A DNA stretch of 64,000 bases, taken from assembly GCA_037501455.1 (NCBI GenBank), contig CM074865.1:7141001-7205000 (forward strand). The letters run 5' to 3'. The notes under the pieces were generated by a model. The model worked only from the letters and a program-made list of their open reading frames with translations, was not told the DNA's origin and did no database searches. This document shows, piece after piece, positions 10,363 through 20,929 of the stretch. Position numbers and translations under genes: made by a program. This DNA comes from Lantana camara. Lineage: Eukaryota > Streptophyta > Magnoliopsida > Lamiales > Verbenaceae. Positions within the stretch are counted from its first letter, which is position 1; every line of letters starts with the position of its first letter.

Positions 10363-12390
10363 TTAGGATGATCCTTTTGGGGAATTTGGCTTTGGGATGG
10401 TGATACGCAACTTGGCTTTGTCCATCGATTTGTTGGTTTTATTCGGGAACACGTTGTCGGCTTCTCCAAGAAACGTAGGTGGAAAGAAATCTCCAAGAGT
10501 TGCATGGCCTGACTTACAGGTTATTTCTGATTTCTTCTGACTTGATCGAGAATTCTTCGAACTTCTTGGGGGATTTCGTCTATGGATCTTAGTTTGCTTT
10601 GGCTTTCTCCTTGATGTTAGTGGATGAGCTTGATCAATCCGCTGCTTTGAACTTTTTCGGCGAGTCACAAGAATCCATCTATCGCCATCAACAGTCTTAT
10701 TGGAAAGATTTGTCGCTAGCTCGATTTTTCGATCAACAAGTAGGGTCCTTGCCAAGTTCGGGTCTAGACTCCCAAATTGAAATGTTGCAGATGCCCCCGA
10801 GAGTGTAGATGGAGGAAAGATCACCTTCTTACTTTGAGAATTCTGAAGGATCCTCTTGGTTACAGTAAGGCTAGCATGATTCACCTCTGCAACATCTTCA
10901 TCATCATCGAAGATTATTTCTCCAGAATTAGCCAACGACATTATCTTCTCCTTGACCACAAAGCACTTCTCAATAGGATGACCGACTATTCGGTGATACT
11001 TGCAGTATTTGGGATCAGCCACCTTGCCGCTTTCTTCGGGACGTTTTGACTCGGGCAATTTGATTAATCTTCTTTCGACTAATTCATCGAAAATATGCGG
11101 GACATCAGAGTCAGCAAAAGGGTATTCTTTTTCTTGTCTTTCTCTCAGTGTAGGTCGATGACTATCATTTGAGTTGTGTTGAACTCCAAAATTTCTGTTC
11201 TTCTCAGCATTTGGAGGCACTTTTGCAGCAACCGAAATGGCCATGGACTCTTCGGTAGAGGTTTTCACAAACTTCTCATTCTTCCAATGTTCTTCTCTTC
11301 CTCTTCCTTGTTCTCCTAGTGGAAACGAAGATCGGTGATTTGCAATACTCAGTTCCATGTCGTGGGCACGAGTAGCAAGATCCTCAAATGTTCGAGGTTT
11401 GATTCCTTGGAGAATGTATTGAAGTCCCCAATGCATCCCTTGCTTGCACATCTCTATTGCGGACGTTTCTGACAACTTGTCTTTGCAACATAGGCTTAGT
11501 GCTCGCCAACGATTGATGTAGTCTACAACCGGTTCATCTTTCTGTTGTCTCACGTTTGTAAGCTCGATCATGCTCACGGTGCGACGAGTGCTGTAGAAGC
11601 GGTTCAAGAACTCTCCCTCCATTTCGTCCCAACTGTTGATGGATTCGGGTTCAAGATCAACATACCAGTTGAAGGCGTTGTCTTTAAGCGATCGCACGAA
11701 CTGCTTGACAAGAAGGTCCCCACCCGTTCCAGCATTGTTGCAAGTTTCAATGAAGTGGGCGATGTGCTGTTTGGGATTACCTTTTCCATCGAACTGTTGA
11801 AGCTTGGGTGGTTGGTATCCGTTTGGCATCTTCAAATCATCAATTCTTCTTGAGTATAGTTTTGAGTATACGACTCGATTTTGGGATGACCCATCGTAGT
11901 GCGCCTTGATTGTGTTTGCTATCATTGCCTGCAACTCTTCCATGGACAAGGTTGCTACCGAACTTGTTGAACGCGTGGTCTTTTGTGCAAAATTTGGCTT
12001 GTGAAGTGTCTGATCAACCAGTTTCTCATTCAGAGTGTGTTTTGGAGGAGAAAGACGGTTGTGGCTAGACCCTTCGGCATTTTGTTGTTCCACTTTGTTC
12101 ATCAATTGCGAAATTTGAAGATCTTTGTCCTCCACGATCTTCTGCAAATCAGCTATGGCTTGAGCCATCTGAGCGAGTTGTTCTTCCACGTTCGTCATGC
12201 TGGTTGTCATCGCAGGCAAACCGGCGATGGTGGTGGAATTGGCTCTTTTTGGAGTGGAAGGATGGGAGTTGTTCGATCCTGATGAGGTTGAACCGTTGTG
12301 CTTGCCCCCGGTAGAGGATTGAGCAATGTTGGCAACGATTTCAGCCACGTTCATCTTGTTCAACGCGAGTTGATCCTTTTTGGGTGCCAT
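10363..12390 (-). CDS. Retrotransposon gag protein
   Basis: 675-residue gag protein of a Ty3/gypsy-like element; in intact elements gag forms the particle that packages element RNA. I chose the start [14 protein letters not shown] at 12390 because it lies just after the primer-binding site; an upstream Met at 12645 would place the start inside the LTR. There is a coiled-coil stretch around residues 70-110. The retrotransposon gag domain follows in the middle ([56 protein letters not shown]). A C-terminal part has a knuckle-like [14 protein letters not shown] motif (CxxH-GH-C). It ends KPNSPKGSS with no protease after it. The uninterrupted frame and near-identical LTRs suggest it could still be made. 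Confidence 0.88.
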   Translation of the reverse strand: MAPKKDQLALNKMNVAEIVANIAQSSTGGKHNGSTSSGSNNSHPSTPKRANSTTIAGLPAMTTSMTNVEEQLAQMAQAIADLQKIVEDKDLQISQLMNKVEQQNAEGSSHNRLSPPKHTLNEKLVDQTLHKPNFAQKTTRSTSSVATLSMEELQAMIANTIKAHYDGSSQNRVVYSKLYSRRIDDLKMPNGYQPPKLQQFDGKGNPKQHIAHFIETCNNAGTGGDLLVKQFVRSLKDNAFNWYVDLEPESINSWDEMEGEFLNRFYSTRRTVSMIELTNVRQQKDEPVVDYINRWRALSLCCKDKLSETSAIEMCKQGMHWGLQYILQGIKPRTFEDLATRAHDMELSIANHRSSFPLGEQGRGREEHWKNEKFVKTSTEESMAISVAAKVPPNAEKNRNFGVQHNSNDSHRPTLRERQEKEYPFADSDVPHIFDELVERRLIKLPESKRPEESGKVADPKYCKYHRIVGHPIEKCFVVKEKIMSLANSGEIIFDDDEDVAEVNHASLTVTKRILQNSQSKKVIFPPSTLSGASATFQFGSLDPNLARTLLVDRKIELATNLSNKTVDGDRWILVTRRKSSKQRIDQAHPLTSRRKPKQTKIHRRNPPRSSKNSRSSQKKSEITCKSGHATLGDFFPPTFLGEADNVFPNKTNKSMDKAKLRITIPKPNSPKGSS

Positions 12391-12453
12391 GGAAGTGCTT
12401 TTTATGATGGATTTGAGATTTTCCTTAGGATGAAGAGATGAGAGGCAGAGAAT

Positions 12454-12471
12454 GTCCCACTGGGCGTGCCA
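12454..12471 (-). other. tRNA primer-binding site
   Basis: On the minus strand TGGCACGCCCAGTGGGAC lies five bases inside the LTR. The leading TGG complements a tRNA CCA end. I did not assign the tRNA. Confidence 0.65.
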
Positions 12472-12476
12472 AAATT

Positions 12477-13108
12477 TGTTTACACAAATTTTCGTTGAAA
12501 TCTGCAATAAATGGATCCAAAATATAAGAAAATAGCGAAACATGAAATTTATTGATTTAATGTAAAAAAATATTACAATCTCTGTAATTCCTCCGATTCT
12601 TCTCAAATAATGGATTCGAGGGCTTGATGCTTGATCTCGAATCAAATGTAAAACTTGGTTGAATTATGTTGGAAGTGTTGGCTCATTGCACGGACAGCAC
12701 TTCGGGGATAGCAAGTGGCAATAGCTCGAAGATTTGAGAGCTAGAATGCCTTTTGCTCTTGAGAACTTGATGATTTGTTCTTGTGTTGTGATTTGTGACT
12801 TGATGTTATGAACTTGTGAACCTTGGAGCCTCTATTTATAGGCTTTCGATTGCACTTTTGGGCTTCATGGGCTTGGGCCTGAACTTGAAGTTTACTTCCT
12901 CAAAGTGGGCTTTTAAATTCATTTAATGGATTATTTTTTTAACCCATTTAATTAATTCAAAGAATAAGAATATAATTTATAATTCTTATCTTGAATTAAA
13001 TATTTAAGCCCAAATTTATTATGGACTTAGGATAAAAATTAATAATCAATAGCCAATTTATTTGGGCCATCAATTAATAATTTTATCTTCGAATTTTCGG
13101 TGTCAACA
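12477..13108 (-). repeat. Right LTR (5' LTR), uninterrupted
   Basis: 632 bp, TGTTTACAC...GTGTCAACA. It shows the empty site of the hAT insertion (gcctctatttataggctttc) and is followed by the ATGAG duplication and the continuing Mutator-like element. Confidence 0.9.
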
Positions 13109-13217
13109 ATGAGTATTTTTTTAAAAAATTTCTATAATGCACTATGGATTACAATGAAATAAATAACTCCTATTGTAAGTAATTCAAAAGGAGATTTTCA
13201 TTTCTCACATCAAAAGT

Positions 13218-13220
<3 letters not shown>

Positions 13221-13267
<47 letters not shown>
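13221..13267. repeat. (AT)n microsatellite
   Basis: About 23 uninterrupted AT dinucleotides inside the Mutator-like element, next to one of its internal sub-repeats. Confidence 0.95.
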
Positions 13268-13270
<3 letters not shown>

Positions 13271-13573
13271 GTGACAAACAATGTTTTCATTTATAAGGGG
13301 GAAAAATGTAATTTTAAAAAAAAAGAACTCTTTAACAAAATGATAGAAAAATACTCTTAATAAAAATTAAAAATACTCATAACAAAAAATAAATAAATAA
13401 ATAAGTCCTCTAATGAGTAATCGAAAAGGAGATTTTCATTTCTTACTTAAAAAAATCACATAAATGTGCCAAACAATATTTTTTATTTCCTCCCCTATAA
13501 ATAAAAACATTGAAAAATTTGAAGTTCTTTTTAATTTTTATTAAGAGTAATGTAGAATTTGAAAAAAAAAAAA

Positions 13574-14016
13574 ATACTCTTAATAAAAAGATAGAAATTT
13601 TTGATGGAAATCAAGAGATATGGGGGTGGAAATAATTAATTTTTTGAAAAAGAACTCCTTAATGAGACCGTAGACATGGGGTGAAAAATAGGAGAAATAT
13701 GAATGAAAATAAAATATTGAAACTAAGAGAAATACGAGTGAAAATAAAATATTTTATAAAAAAATGTTATTTCCCAATAAAATAAGCAAAAAAGATAGAC
13801 ACTAATGAAATAGGTAATTATTTTGTTAGTTGATCAAATATGGGACTAATCTTGCAATGTTTTAGAATCAAATGGGATGTATTTTGGAATTTTAAACCAA
13901 TGAGACCTTTATTGCAACCTTTTAGAATCCAATGGGATGTGTTTTGGATATTTCAAACCAATAGGACCTTTATTGCAATGGTTTGAATCCAATGGGACTA
14001 AAATTGCAATTTTCCC
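13574..14016. repeat. Right TIR of the Mutator-like element
   Basis: Reverse complement of the left TIR with scattered substitutions, ending ...TTGCAATTTTCCC directly before the right TAATTATTA duplication. Confidence 0.85.
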
Positions 14017-14025
14017 TAATTATTA

Positions 14026-16070
14026 GTACCACTACTATTACTATTCTAGCCCCAATCAGGAAAGTCCAAACAATCTCACCACTTTATAATAAAAAATTCT
14101 TGTATGGGATGTGAGCCCAGTTGCATACACTTCTTATTTTTTTATTCCAAAAAATTAAATAAAAGATATAAAAAAATTCAAAAAAAATTATTAAAAAAAT
14201 GAGAAATGTATGTGCCAGGTCCATAATCGGTGCATGCAAGAATTTTCCCTTTATAATTGTGTTTAACATATATTAAAATTATGTAATGTGACATGGCATC
14301 GCCCTGTTTAGTCACATGGCACCAAATAGGCAAATCCCACCGACTAGTTTGCTCATCTCATCAGACTCCGATCAATGTGTCCTCATCTAGTTCGACCTAT
14401 AGGTAGGTGTCCTATCTCGAGATGCTAAGGAATCAGTATTTCATAAACAAGATCCGCTAATAGGTTGTACGTCATATCGTCACTTTGTCCTTCCATAAAT
14501 CATACTGACAATCACCAAACCTACAGGTCGTATTAAATGCACCTCGAATTGATCATACCAGTCGTAATTAATGCACCTTAGACGGTGTACTTCTCACGCA
14601 CACGAATCCAGCTTATAAATATTCTTCGCATTTATGTCGGTAGGTAGACATATAGTCATTGCACCTTTCAATTCTTTTTGAGCCAAACACTAACTTGTGC
14701 ATTAGAAAGTCAAAGCTTGGTCTGTCGGATCCCCATTCTCCAACTTAGTTCGTGCTCACGTTTATTTCCTCTTGTTCTTCTACTCACAAGTTGAAAACTT
14801 CCCCTAATATAAATTTTTGCGTGATCGAACAAGAAATTTGAGTCATATCAGCAATCACGGGCATCATGTATATGGTGTATTGTGATAAAAGTTTTTGTGA
14901 AATAAAGTATGAGCTTGTATATGAATGTTCTTAGATGTTTGGTTTGAGGTGAGGAAGTTGCTGAGAAGGCATATGAAGTAAAAGAAATTAGAAACTTGTG
15001 TAATGGTGGTTTGTATTTTTGGAGGGAAGTGTTAGAGGTTGGTGGTTGAAAGTTTTTCTATATCCACTCTCTTTATAATGTGTAGAGTTTTGAAGAAATT
15101 TTGATTTTTATCCTATTCAACCGAACTCAATTAATTATAATTATGAGTTTAATATACTTTTTATATTTTCCTTGAAACTTCCATCAATAATGTATAAAAA
15201 TATAAAGCACTCATTTCTTTACTATATTATTAATATGAATGAACTAAGTTTGAGCTAATGCTGCCCTTGTTATGTGCCATCACATATTTTGTTTGGTGCA
15301 ATGTGCTGTCATATTTAGTGGAATTTCAAGACAACACGGATTTAAGCCTAATTACCAAATTCTCAAGACGGGCATTCTTAAAAAATTAATCTGGCATAGA
15401 TTCTCCACAACAGATCAAAATTAATTAAACTAGTGACAAACCTCCAATCGGGGCTATTGTTAGTGGAAAATAACCTTCATTAGTCATGATATATATTTAA
15501 TAGTTTCACTTTAATTGAGAATGTGCATATATTCCCTTGCATAATGGAAGGTTTCAATCGAGGAATCAAATCATAGACGTAAATTATAATACATGGTCCG
15601 GTTAAGTGAACAATATAGAGTCGTGTGTGTTTTATATTTATGGTGTGTTTTAATTAAATAAATTGCACTTGCTACTATAATTAATTAAGCTCGAATAAGG
15701 CGGGTCCTAACTAAAAATTTCCTGACTATGAATTGGTGATCATCATTTCCCCAAAGATGCATCTCAGAATGAAATGATCGACTTGTGTCTTTCTTCTACT
15801 ACTACTTGTTTCCACATACTAATTTGTTAACATTCTTTTATTAAACTATATATTATTTTCAATTAAAAAGGGTATCTTCGATAGAAATTATAAACTTGTG
15901 ATTTGTGAACTAAACCTACTCCGCACATAATGTTTTTGAAATAAGGGTATCTTCTGATATAATTTATACACATAAGTACGTAACATATAAGCTTGGGCAT
16001 GGCTCTCAAGTCTCAACACATGCTCGTATTGATTAACAACATAATCCAAGGTTACTTTGCTACATAAAAA
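14026..16070. other. Spacer with LTR-like relic
   Basis: No gene. Positions ~14290-14860 are less AT-rich and look like a decayed LTR: a TATA-like 'cttataaatattcttcg' near 14613, then 'aacactaacttgtgcattag', which resembles the post-TATA part of Tat-type LTRs, and a region rich in CTCCTCTTG-type words. I found no clean ends or target duplication, so this is tentative. The rest (14870-16060) is plain AT-rich DNA before the receptor fragment. Confidence 0.4.
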
Positions 16071-16460
16071 ATGACAAAAGATTCAGTAATTCTTGTTATT
16101 TTCATCCTTTTACAGCCAATGTTACTCCATGGATACTCCGATCTCCCCACTCTATTGAAGCTCAAATCATCTCTTGTCGGGCCCACGTCGTCCGTCCTCC
16201 ACGACTGGATTCTGCCGCCAAACCCTTTGGTCTCAGCCCACTGCGGCTTTTCCGGCGTCAAATGCGGCGTAGACGGCTCCCGCATGACGGCGATCAACAT
16301 TACCGGCGTCCCACTTTCGGGACACTCCCGCGGGAGATCGGGTTGCTAGACAAGCTCATTACTCTCAGTCTCGTGACAGATAATCTCACCGGCACTCTTC
16401 CCGTAGAAATGTCCAACTTAACCTCACTAAAACACTTAGATCTGAGTATCGATATAAAAT
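16071..16460 (+). pseudogene. CLAVATA1-like receptor, N-terminal fragment
   Basis: Starts with a good Met and signal peptide (MTKDSVILVIFILLQPMLLH), followed by the LRR N-cap (LLKLKSSLVGP...LHDWI...AHCGFSGVKC with the paired cysteines) and the first LRRs (GTLPREIGLLDKLITLSL, EMSNLTSLKHLDLS). A one-base deletion near 16316 shifts the frame between PLSG and TLPREIG. After SLKHLDLS the coding match ends abruptly at ~16455. The match is to the N-terminus of the CLV1 family, exactly the part missing from the LRR pseudogene at 2956-4555. It may be the front of the same split gene or a third tandem copy. Confidence 0.85.
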
Positions 16461-17489
16461 TATAGTACCTTGAATTTGATTTTTAACTTTTCATTTATGA
16501 CATAAGTTATTTAAGAATTATATAATTTTAGACGTATGTATTTTAAACTGAGGGGGAATAACTATATATCTCTATATATTATTTTCAATTTTTTTAGTGA
16601 ATATAGATATGGTATGATTATAAATTTTTTTATATAATTGATTTGAATATATTATTTCAATCAATAATATACTATATGTAACTTATATTTTTTTATTAAA
16701 TAAAGAGAGAAATAATGTTATAATATACATGTGTACACACGTATATGTATATATATTAAGAAAACAATGTGTGTGTTTATATATATTTCTTAATATAATA
16801 TATTATTTATTGGATACTGATTACTGATAAATTGAATAACGGATATTTATACGGATCGGATGTGTAATTACCATATCCTTATTCGTTTATTATTTGGATG
16901 CCTATAATTGGATACGGATAATATCTTCTTTAAACGGATTCGGATAATATCCTCTTTAAACGAATTCGAATGCAAACGGATATAGAATTTTCGGATATCC
17001 ATTTATAACCTTATCGGTTACTTTAATATCAAGGTTCTAGAATTTCCCACATAATTACAAATTTGGATCAAATTATTTGTAAGCTCTAGCATTTGGATCA
17101 AATTTGGTAAGGAGTCCCATGAAGGCCCATCATTGGAAATATTTGAAATAACCCAAATAAAGCAATAAACTTTGGACTCTAACTCAATTGGGTACATTGA
17201 GGTAATATTAATTGGTGCATCGAATTTATTCAAAGTTGGGCAACCCTAAATGACTAGGGATAGGTTGGGCCATCGCGTAGTACATGTTGATCATATTTTA
17301 TTCCAAAAAAGGACCATTATGAAATTTTTAAAAATATTATATAGTTGTAGAACAAAATTTATTTACTTAAAATATTGTAAAAGATTAGATTACTTAAAAA
17401 TTTAAAAATGTCTTGCACCAAATATTATAAATATCAGACCATACATTTGAAAAAAAATGTAACTTGTTGGAATTTTTAATTTAAATTCT

Positions 17490-17612
17490 GCTCATACCTA
17501 TTACCGTTTATATTCTAACTTAGGTATTAAAGGGTTTTCGTTAGTAAAGATTATTACTAACGAAAACCCTTTAATACCTAAATTCAGATTATAAATGGTA
17601 ATAGGGTATTTC
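17490..17612. repeat. Long inverted repeat (hairpin)
   Basis: Core arms of 28 bp are perfectly complementary (17520-17547, ttaggtattaaagggttttc..., and 17554-17581) with a 6-base loop (agatta). Outside this the pairing continues with a few mismatches to about 50 bp per arm (ctattaccgtttata... against ...tataaatggtaatag). It is probably a small fold-back element or its relic. A role as a small-RNA precursor cannot be excluded from sequence. Confidence 0.85.
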
Positions 17613-19139
17613 TCAAGATTCTTTGTGTATTTGGGTCCCTAATGAGCCTTAGAAACTTATTTGGCCACCTCTTCATGCTACTTTGTTAGATATATATTAT
17701 TGGTACAACTTTGTGTTATATCGATCGAGATAAAATAATGGGTCCTTGTATTTATTTTATTTTATAGGTGATTTAGTTCTAGTATTGCATTCCTATTTTT
17801 TAATTTAATAAATATTTACGTATTTATTTCTATTATATCTGCATTTTGTTATATATATATATATTCACAAAGTAGTAAAAGGAATTCGAACTCGAAATCA
17901 GGAAAGAAAAAAAACCCGGTTGGCTCCGCATTTTGTTATATGAATCTTATAATATTCATCATGTTAATTAATAATATATTACGAATTAATTAAATCTATT
18001 TAAACCAAAGTACATATTTATGGGACAGAATATCTGAGTGGCCAACCAAATGAGGGCTGAATTTTGGACTGAAATCTATGTGCATCAACAAAGCCAATGT
18101 ATTTAATCATGATTACAATTTACAGGGTCTTAATCCAATAAAAATTAAAAGTCACATGATTCCTAATTAATAAATAAATAAATAGATTAGCTGTACCAAA
18201 GTTGTTGCAAATAGTGAACCACTGTCAGGCAGCACTTCTGACCTAATTAAGTTCTGACAACTGAAACAAAGTCATAAGAATTATGATTAGCATTCTTTTT
18301 ATTTGAAACAAAAACAGTGGGGCCCCATTTGATCATGTTAAGGTTCCATTCTTTATTTCTTCTGAATTCCCACCACTTTGTACTTTGTCTTTGATTTCCA
18401 CCAATATAAGTATCTTGGTCTTAAAAGAAATATATAGTCAATTATGTCAACTTAACTAATTATTAATTTTACATATTATTACTTCATTCACTTTCATTCT
18501 TTCAAATATTCAAACTATATCATTTTCTTTTTGCACTCAAATTTTAGACCAAAGGAATGTCATTCTAATTCAAGTCAGAGAATATTAAACACTTATGAAA
18601 GATTACACTGTACCTCATTTCATGGAGATCGAAAGGTTTGAACATACAATCTTATCGAGAACAAAGTCTGCTATGCTTCACTTGACCAATTCCATGAGTT
18701 AAACTATACCTTTATCATGTACGGGGCTAATTATGACAAACTCCTATCGTAGAAGTGTTCAAAAAATAAAAAATGTGCATCTAAAAGTTTAACATTTATA
18801 AGTTAATTTTAGTGAGCATGTATCAAAATTTATGTCCTGGGAGATTTAGGTCGTGATGCTGATGGACGTTGAATATTCAGGCATACGTACGTAATTTGGG
18901 GATGTTTGTATTATGGTGAACTCCTCATAATTCAGATGACCTTCAACTTCTATGGAACGGGTGGTTTAAAAAGTTACAATGGAATTGGATTCTGAAACGT
19001 TTGCTTTCCTCATCAAAGATTTCGAACTTAATTATAAGCTTCTTAGTAATATTACTTTGGATTGAAAAGTCCTCCAAGATTTGTTACAGAATAGTAAATT
19101 TATCATTATGTTGGAATAACAAGAATATTTACGTGACCT

Positions 19140-19275
19140 TAGTTTAATTAGAGGTCGCGAATTGGGGTTCCAACGCAGCTACTATTAGTAGGGAGAACTT
19201 TATACTCTAAGTGATCTGTCCTAACTCGACCTATGAAAATGTTCTATAGAATCTAAAAAATAAAATAAAAGAATA
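19140..19275 (+). repeat. SINE-like 3' end (partial)
   Basis: The stretch gggagaactttatactctaa... ctatagaatctaaaaaataaaataaaa resembles the 3' half of the SINE-like element at 20424-20655 (gagagagttttataaacagtgg... ctatagaaataaaaaaag). It ends in an A-rich tail. Confidence 0.4.
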
Positions 19276-19323
19276 CTTGCGTGAACGTCTTAACATGTAA
19301 GTACTATAAACATACGCGAGAGG

Positions 19324-19647
19324 CAGTGGCGGAGCCCCATTAGGTTGAGGGGGTACAATTGACCCCCCTCAATTTTTATTTTTGATTTTTATTATATAGA
19401 TATATGTATATGTAATTTTATGAAATTTTTTATTATTGACCCCCCCCCCCCCCCCCCCCCCCAATCAAATTTAAAATTAATACTAGCGAGGGTCAATATA
19501 GTAAATATATATAATTAATCGATGTAGACATTTGTGATATATAAACTTATAAGTACTTTAAAAAAATAATTAAATTTCACTTGTTATTATTTTGTTAGTA
19601 TTATGCTTTGATCGATCCCCCGATCGAAATTTTTGGCTCTGCCACTA
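19324..19647. mobile_element. hAT-type MITE with perfect 8 bp duplication
   Basis: Ends CAGTGGCGGAGCC and, inverted, TAGTGGCAGAGCC are flanked by the exact 8 bp repeat GCGAGAGG (19316-19323 and 19648-19655). The 324 bp interior is AT-rich, non-coding and contains a 23-base C run. Length, TIR and duplication fit a non-autonomous hAT MITE. Confidence 0.9.
19440..19462 (+). repeat. Poly-C homopolymer
   Basis: 23 consecutive C within the hAT MITE; the phrase 'attgacccccctcaattttt' occurs upstream in short form. Length is prone to sequencing and replication error. Confidence 0.9.
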
Positions 19648-20028
19648 GCGAGAGGAGAATTCTTGAAACTCGAAAGGAGAGTGCTGACTTTTTGATAAAT
19701 TAGTTTTTAATAACTAAAATGCCTCTTAAAGTAATAATATATGTGTGTTTATATATATATATTATACCAAATATAATGTATATATATATATATATATATA
19801 CATATATTGTGGGGTATTTTATTTGAATTCTCAGATCTTTTAAGTTTTAACGTAGAAAGCGACCAGAAGAAAGTGACTCAAACTAGTGCCCTGCATTTCA
19901 AAAAGATGTAGATAAGCATTGCAAACAAAAGCATTATATAATCCATATTTCATTCAATTTCGAATAATTATTTTTATTTTTCAAACCGGTCACCGGTTTT
20001 TTTACCCGTTTAAGAGAAGAAAAAATAA

Positions 20029-20065
20029 CACGTGTCGGTCCACGTGACATGAGTGGGGCCCAATA
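20029..20065 (+). promoter_or_regulatory. Paired G-boxes and GGGCCC site upstream of TFIIS-type gene
   Basis: Two CACGTG G-boxes at 20029-20034 and 20041-20046, 12 bp apart, are followed by gtggggcccaa, a TCP-like site. They lie ~0.9 kb upstream of the first probable exon of the gene that starts coding at 22610. G-boxes bind bZIP/bHLH factors (established); a role here is inference. Confidence 0.4.
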
Positions 20066-20423
20066 GGTGCTCTCCTTTTCTCCAAAAGTCATTATAGAAA
20101 TGCCCAAACCCCTCTTTTAACTTTTGATTTTGACACTTTTGTTTTTGCAGTCTTTCCCTTCAATTCATGTCCCCTTCTCATTTAAAGAAAAGTATAATTC
20201 TATTTTCAATTTTGTAATTTAGCAAGATTTGTGACCCATACTTGGAATTTTGACAATTTATCGGGTCGGGCGGAGCGGATTCGACTAAACTTAATCTATT
20301 TATGGATTTATACTTAGTTGTATCATGGAGGCCGTATTTGTACATCATAAAATGAGATAATACTTATTATCTATAACTAATATGAACATAATTGAAAATT
20401 ATGAAAAATATTATTTATCAACT

Positions 20424-20655
20424 AGAAGTGTGGTTCAGCGTTTTGCGTTATGCTAGCTTAACAGATATCTCGTGTTCGAGTCTCTAAGATAATTAGCGAC
20501 AGTTTTACACTTAAGTAGTCCGATAGGGAGAGCTTTACACCTAAGTGGTCCAATGTGAATCGCCATTAATAGAGAGAGTTTTATAAACAGTGGTTCATCC
20601 CGATCCGACTCATATAAATGGGCTATAGAAATAAAAAAAGAAAAATGAAAAAAAT
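20424..20655 (+). mobile_element. SINE-like element
   Basis: The 5' part resembles a tRNA-type polymerase III promoter: an A-box-like tggttcagcg and, ~35 bases on, a B-box-like gtgttcgagtctc. An unrelated body follows and an A-rich tail (aaataaaaaaagaaaaatgaaaaaaa). A related 3' end occurs at 19140-19275. Flanking duplications were not clear. Confidence 0.45.
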
Positions 20656-20929
20656 TATTTATTAACTTAATAATATGATTTTTAATTTGTGTGTGAAAAA
20701 GAAGTGAGAATATCGGGTCGGGTCATTGTTATAAACGGGTTTTGGGCGGCTCACTCGCGCGGCACGTGTTCAAACCCCACTTGTGAACTAAAACAGACCA
20801 ACAAGCAAACTTTCTCCGAAGAAATAAATTAAAGGAAATTAAAATAAAAATAATAATAATAATGTCGAATTTCAGAAAAGTAAAAAAGGAAAATTCAGCA
20901 AAGGAAGAACAACAACGGGGACGAAAACA

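Larger units (their letters stand above)
5967..13108 (-). mobile_element. Gag-only LTR retrotransposon (TR-GAG type), nested
   Basis: Two LTRs (5967-7246 and 12477-13108) with TG...CA ends are flanked by the 5 bp duplication ATGAG (5962-5966 and 13109-13113). Inside the right LTR is a primer-binding site (TGGCACGCCCAGTGGGAC on the minus strand), and a polypurine-rich stretch (gaagtgggggcatc) abuts the left LTR, so the element reads right to left. It encodes a gag protein only. No protease, reverse transcriptase, RNase H or integrase is visible, so it must rely on another element's enzymes. By eye the LTRs differ at about five positions over 632 bp once the nested hAT is removed, so the insertion is recent. 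Confidence 0.9.
5517..14016. mobile_element. Mutator-like element with long TIRs (host of nested elements)
   Basis: The ends are inverted copies starting GGGAAAATTGCAATTTTAGT. They are flanked by an exact 9 bp direct repeat, TAATTATTA, at 5508-5516 and 14017-14025, the hallmark of Mutator-superfamily insertion. The inverted repeats run about 450 bp (5517-5966 and ~13574-14016). Without the LTR retrotransposon inserted at 5966/5967, the element would be about 1.35 kb. It holds no transposase and is non-autonomous. Its inner right part has two related sub-repeats (around 13185 and 13430, sharing ggagattttcattt) and an (AT)n run. Confidence 0.9.
16461..19315. other. AT-rich spacer with duplication, hAT relic and hairpin
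   Basis: No gene. A GGATAT/GGATTCGG-rich patch at ~16820-17000 resembles the interior of the hAT-like element at 6329-6969 and is probably a decayed relative. Positions ~17145-17400 are the second copy of the segment at 5110-5460. A long hairpin lies at ~17490-17612. A partial SINE-like 3' end is near 19140-19275. Elsewhere only low-complexity AT-rich DNA is seen. Confidence 0.6.

Noticed and set aside
12391..12645. N-terminal extension of the gag frame into the LTR
   Set aside because: The frame continues by chance through the primer site and LTR; the same frame also exists in the other LTR (5920-6135) without gag. The start after the primer site is far more likely.
20424..20500. A functional tRNA gene
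   Set aside because: Box-like words are present but no cloverleaf can be drawn with paired acceptor and anticodon arms; a SINE head fits better.
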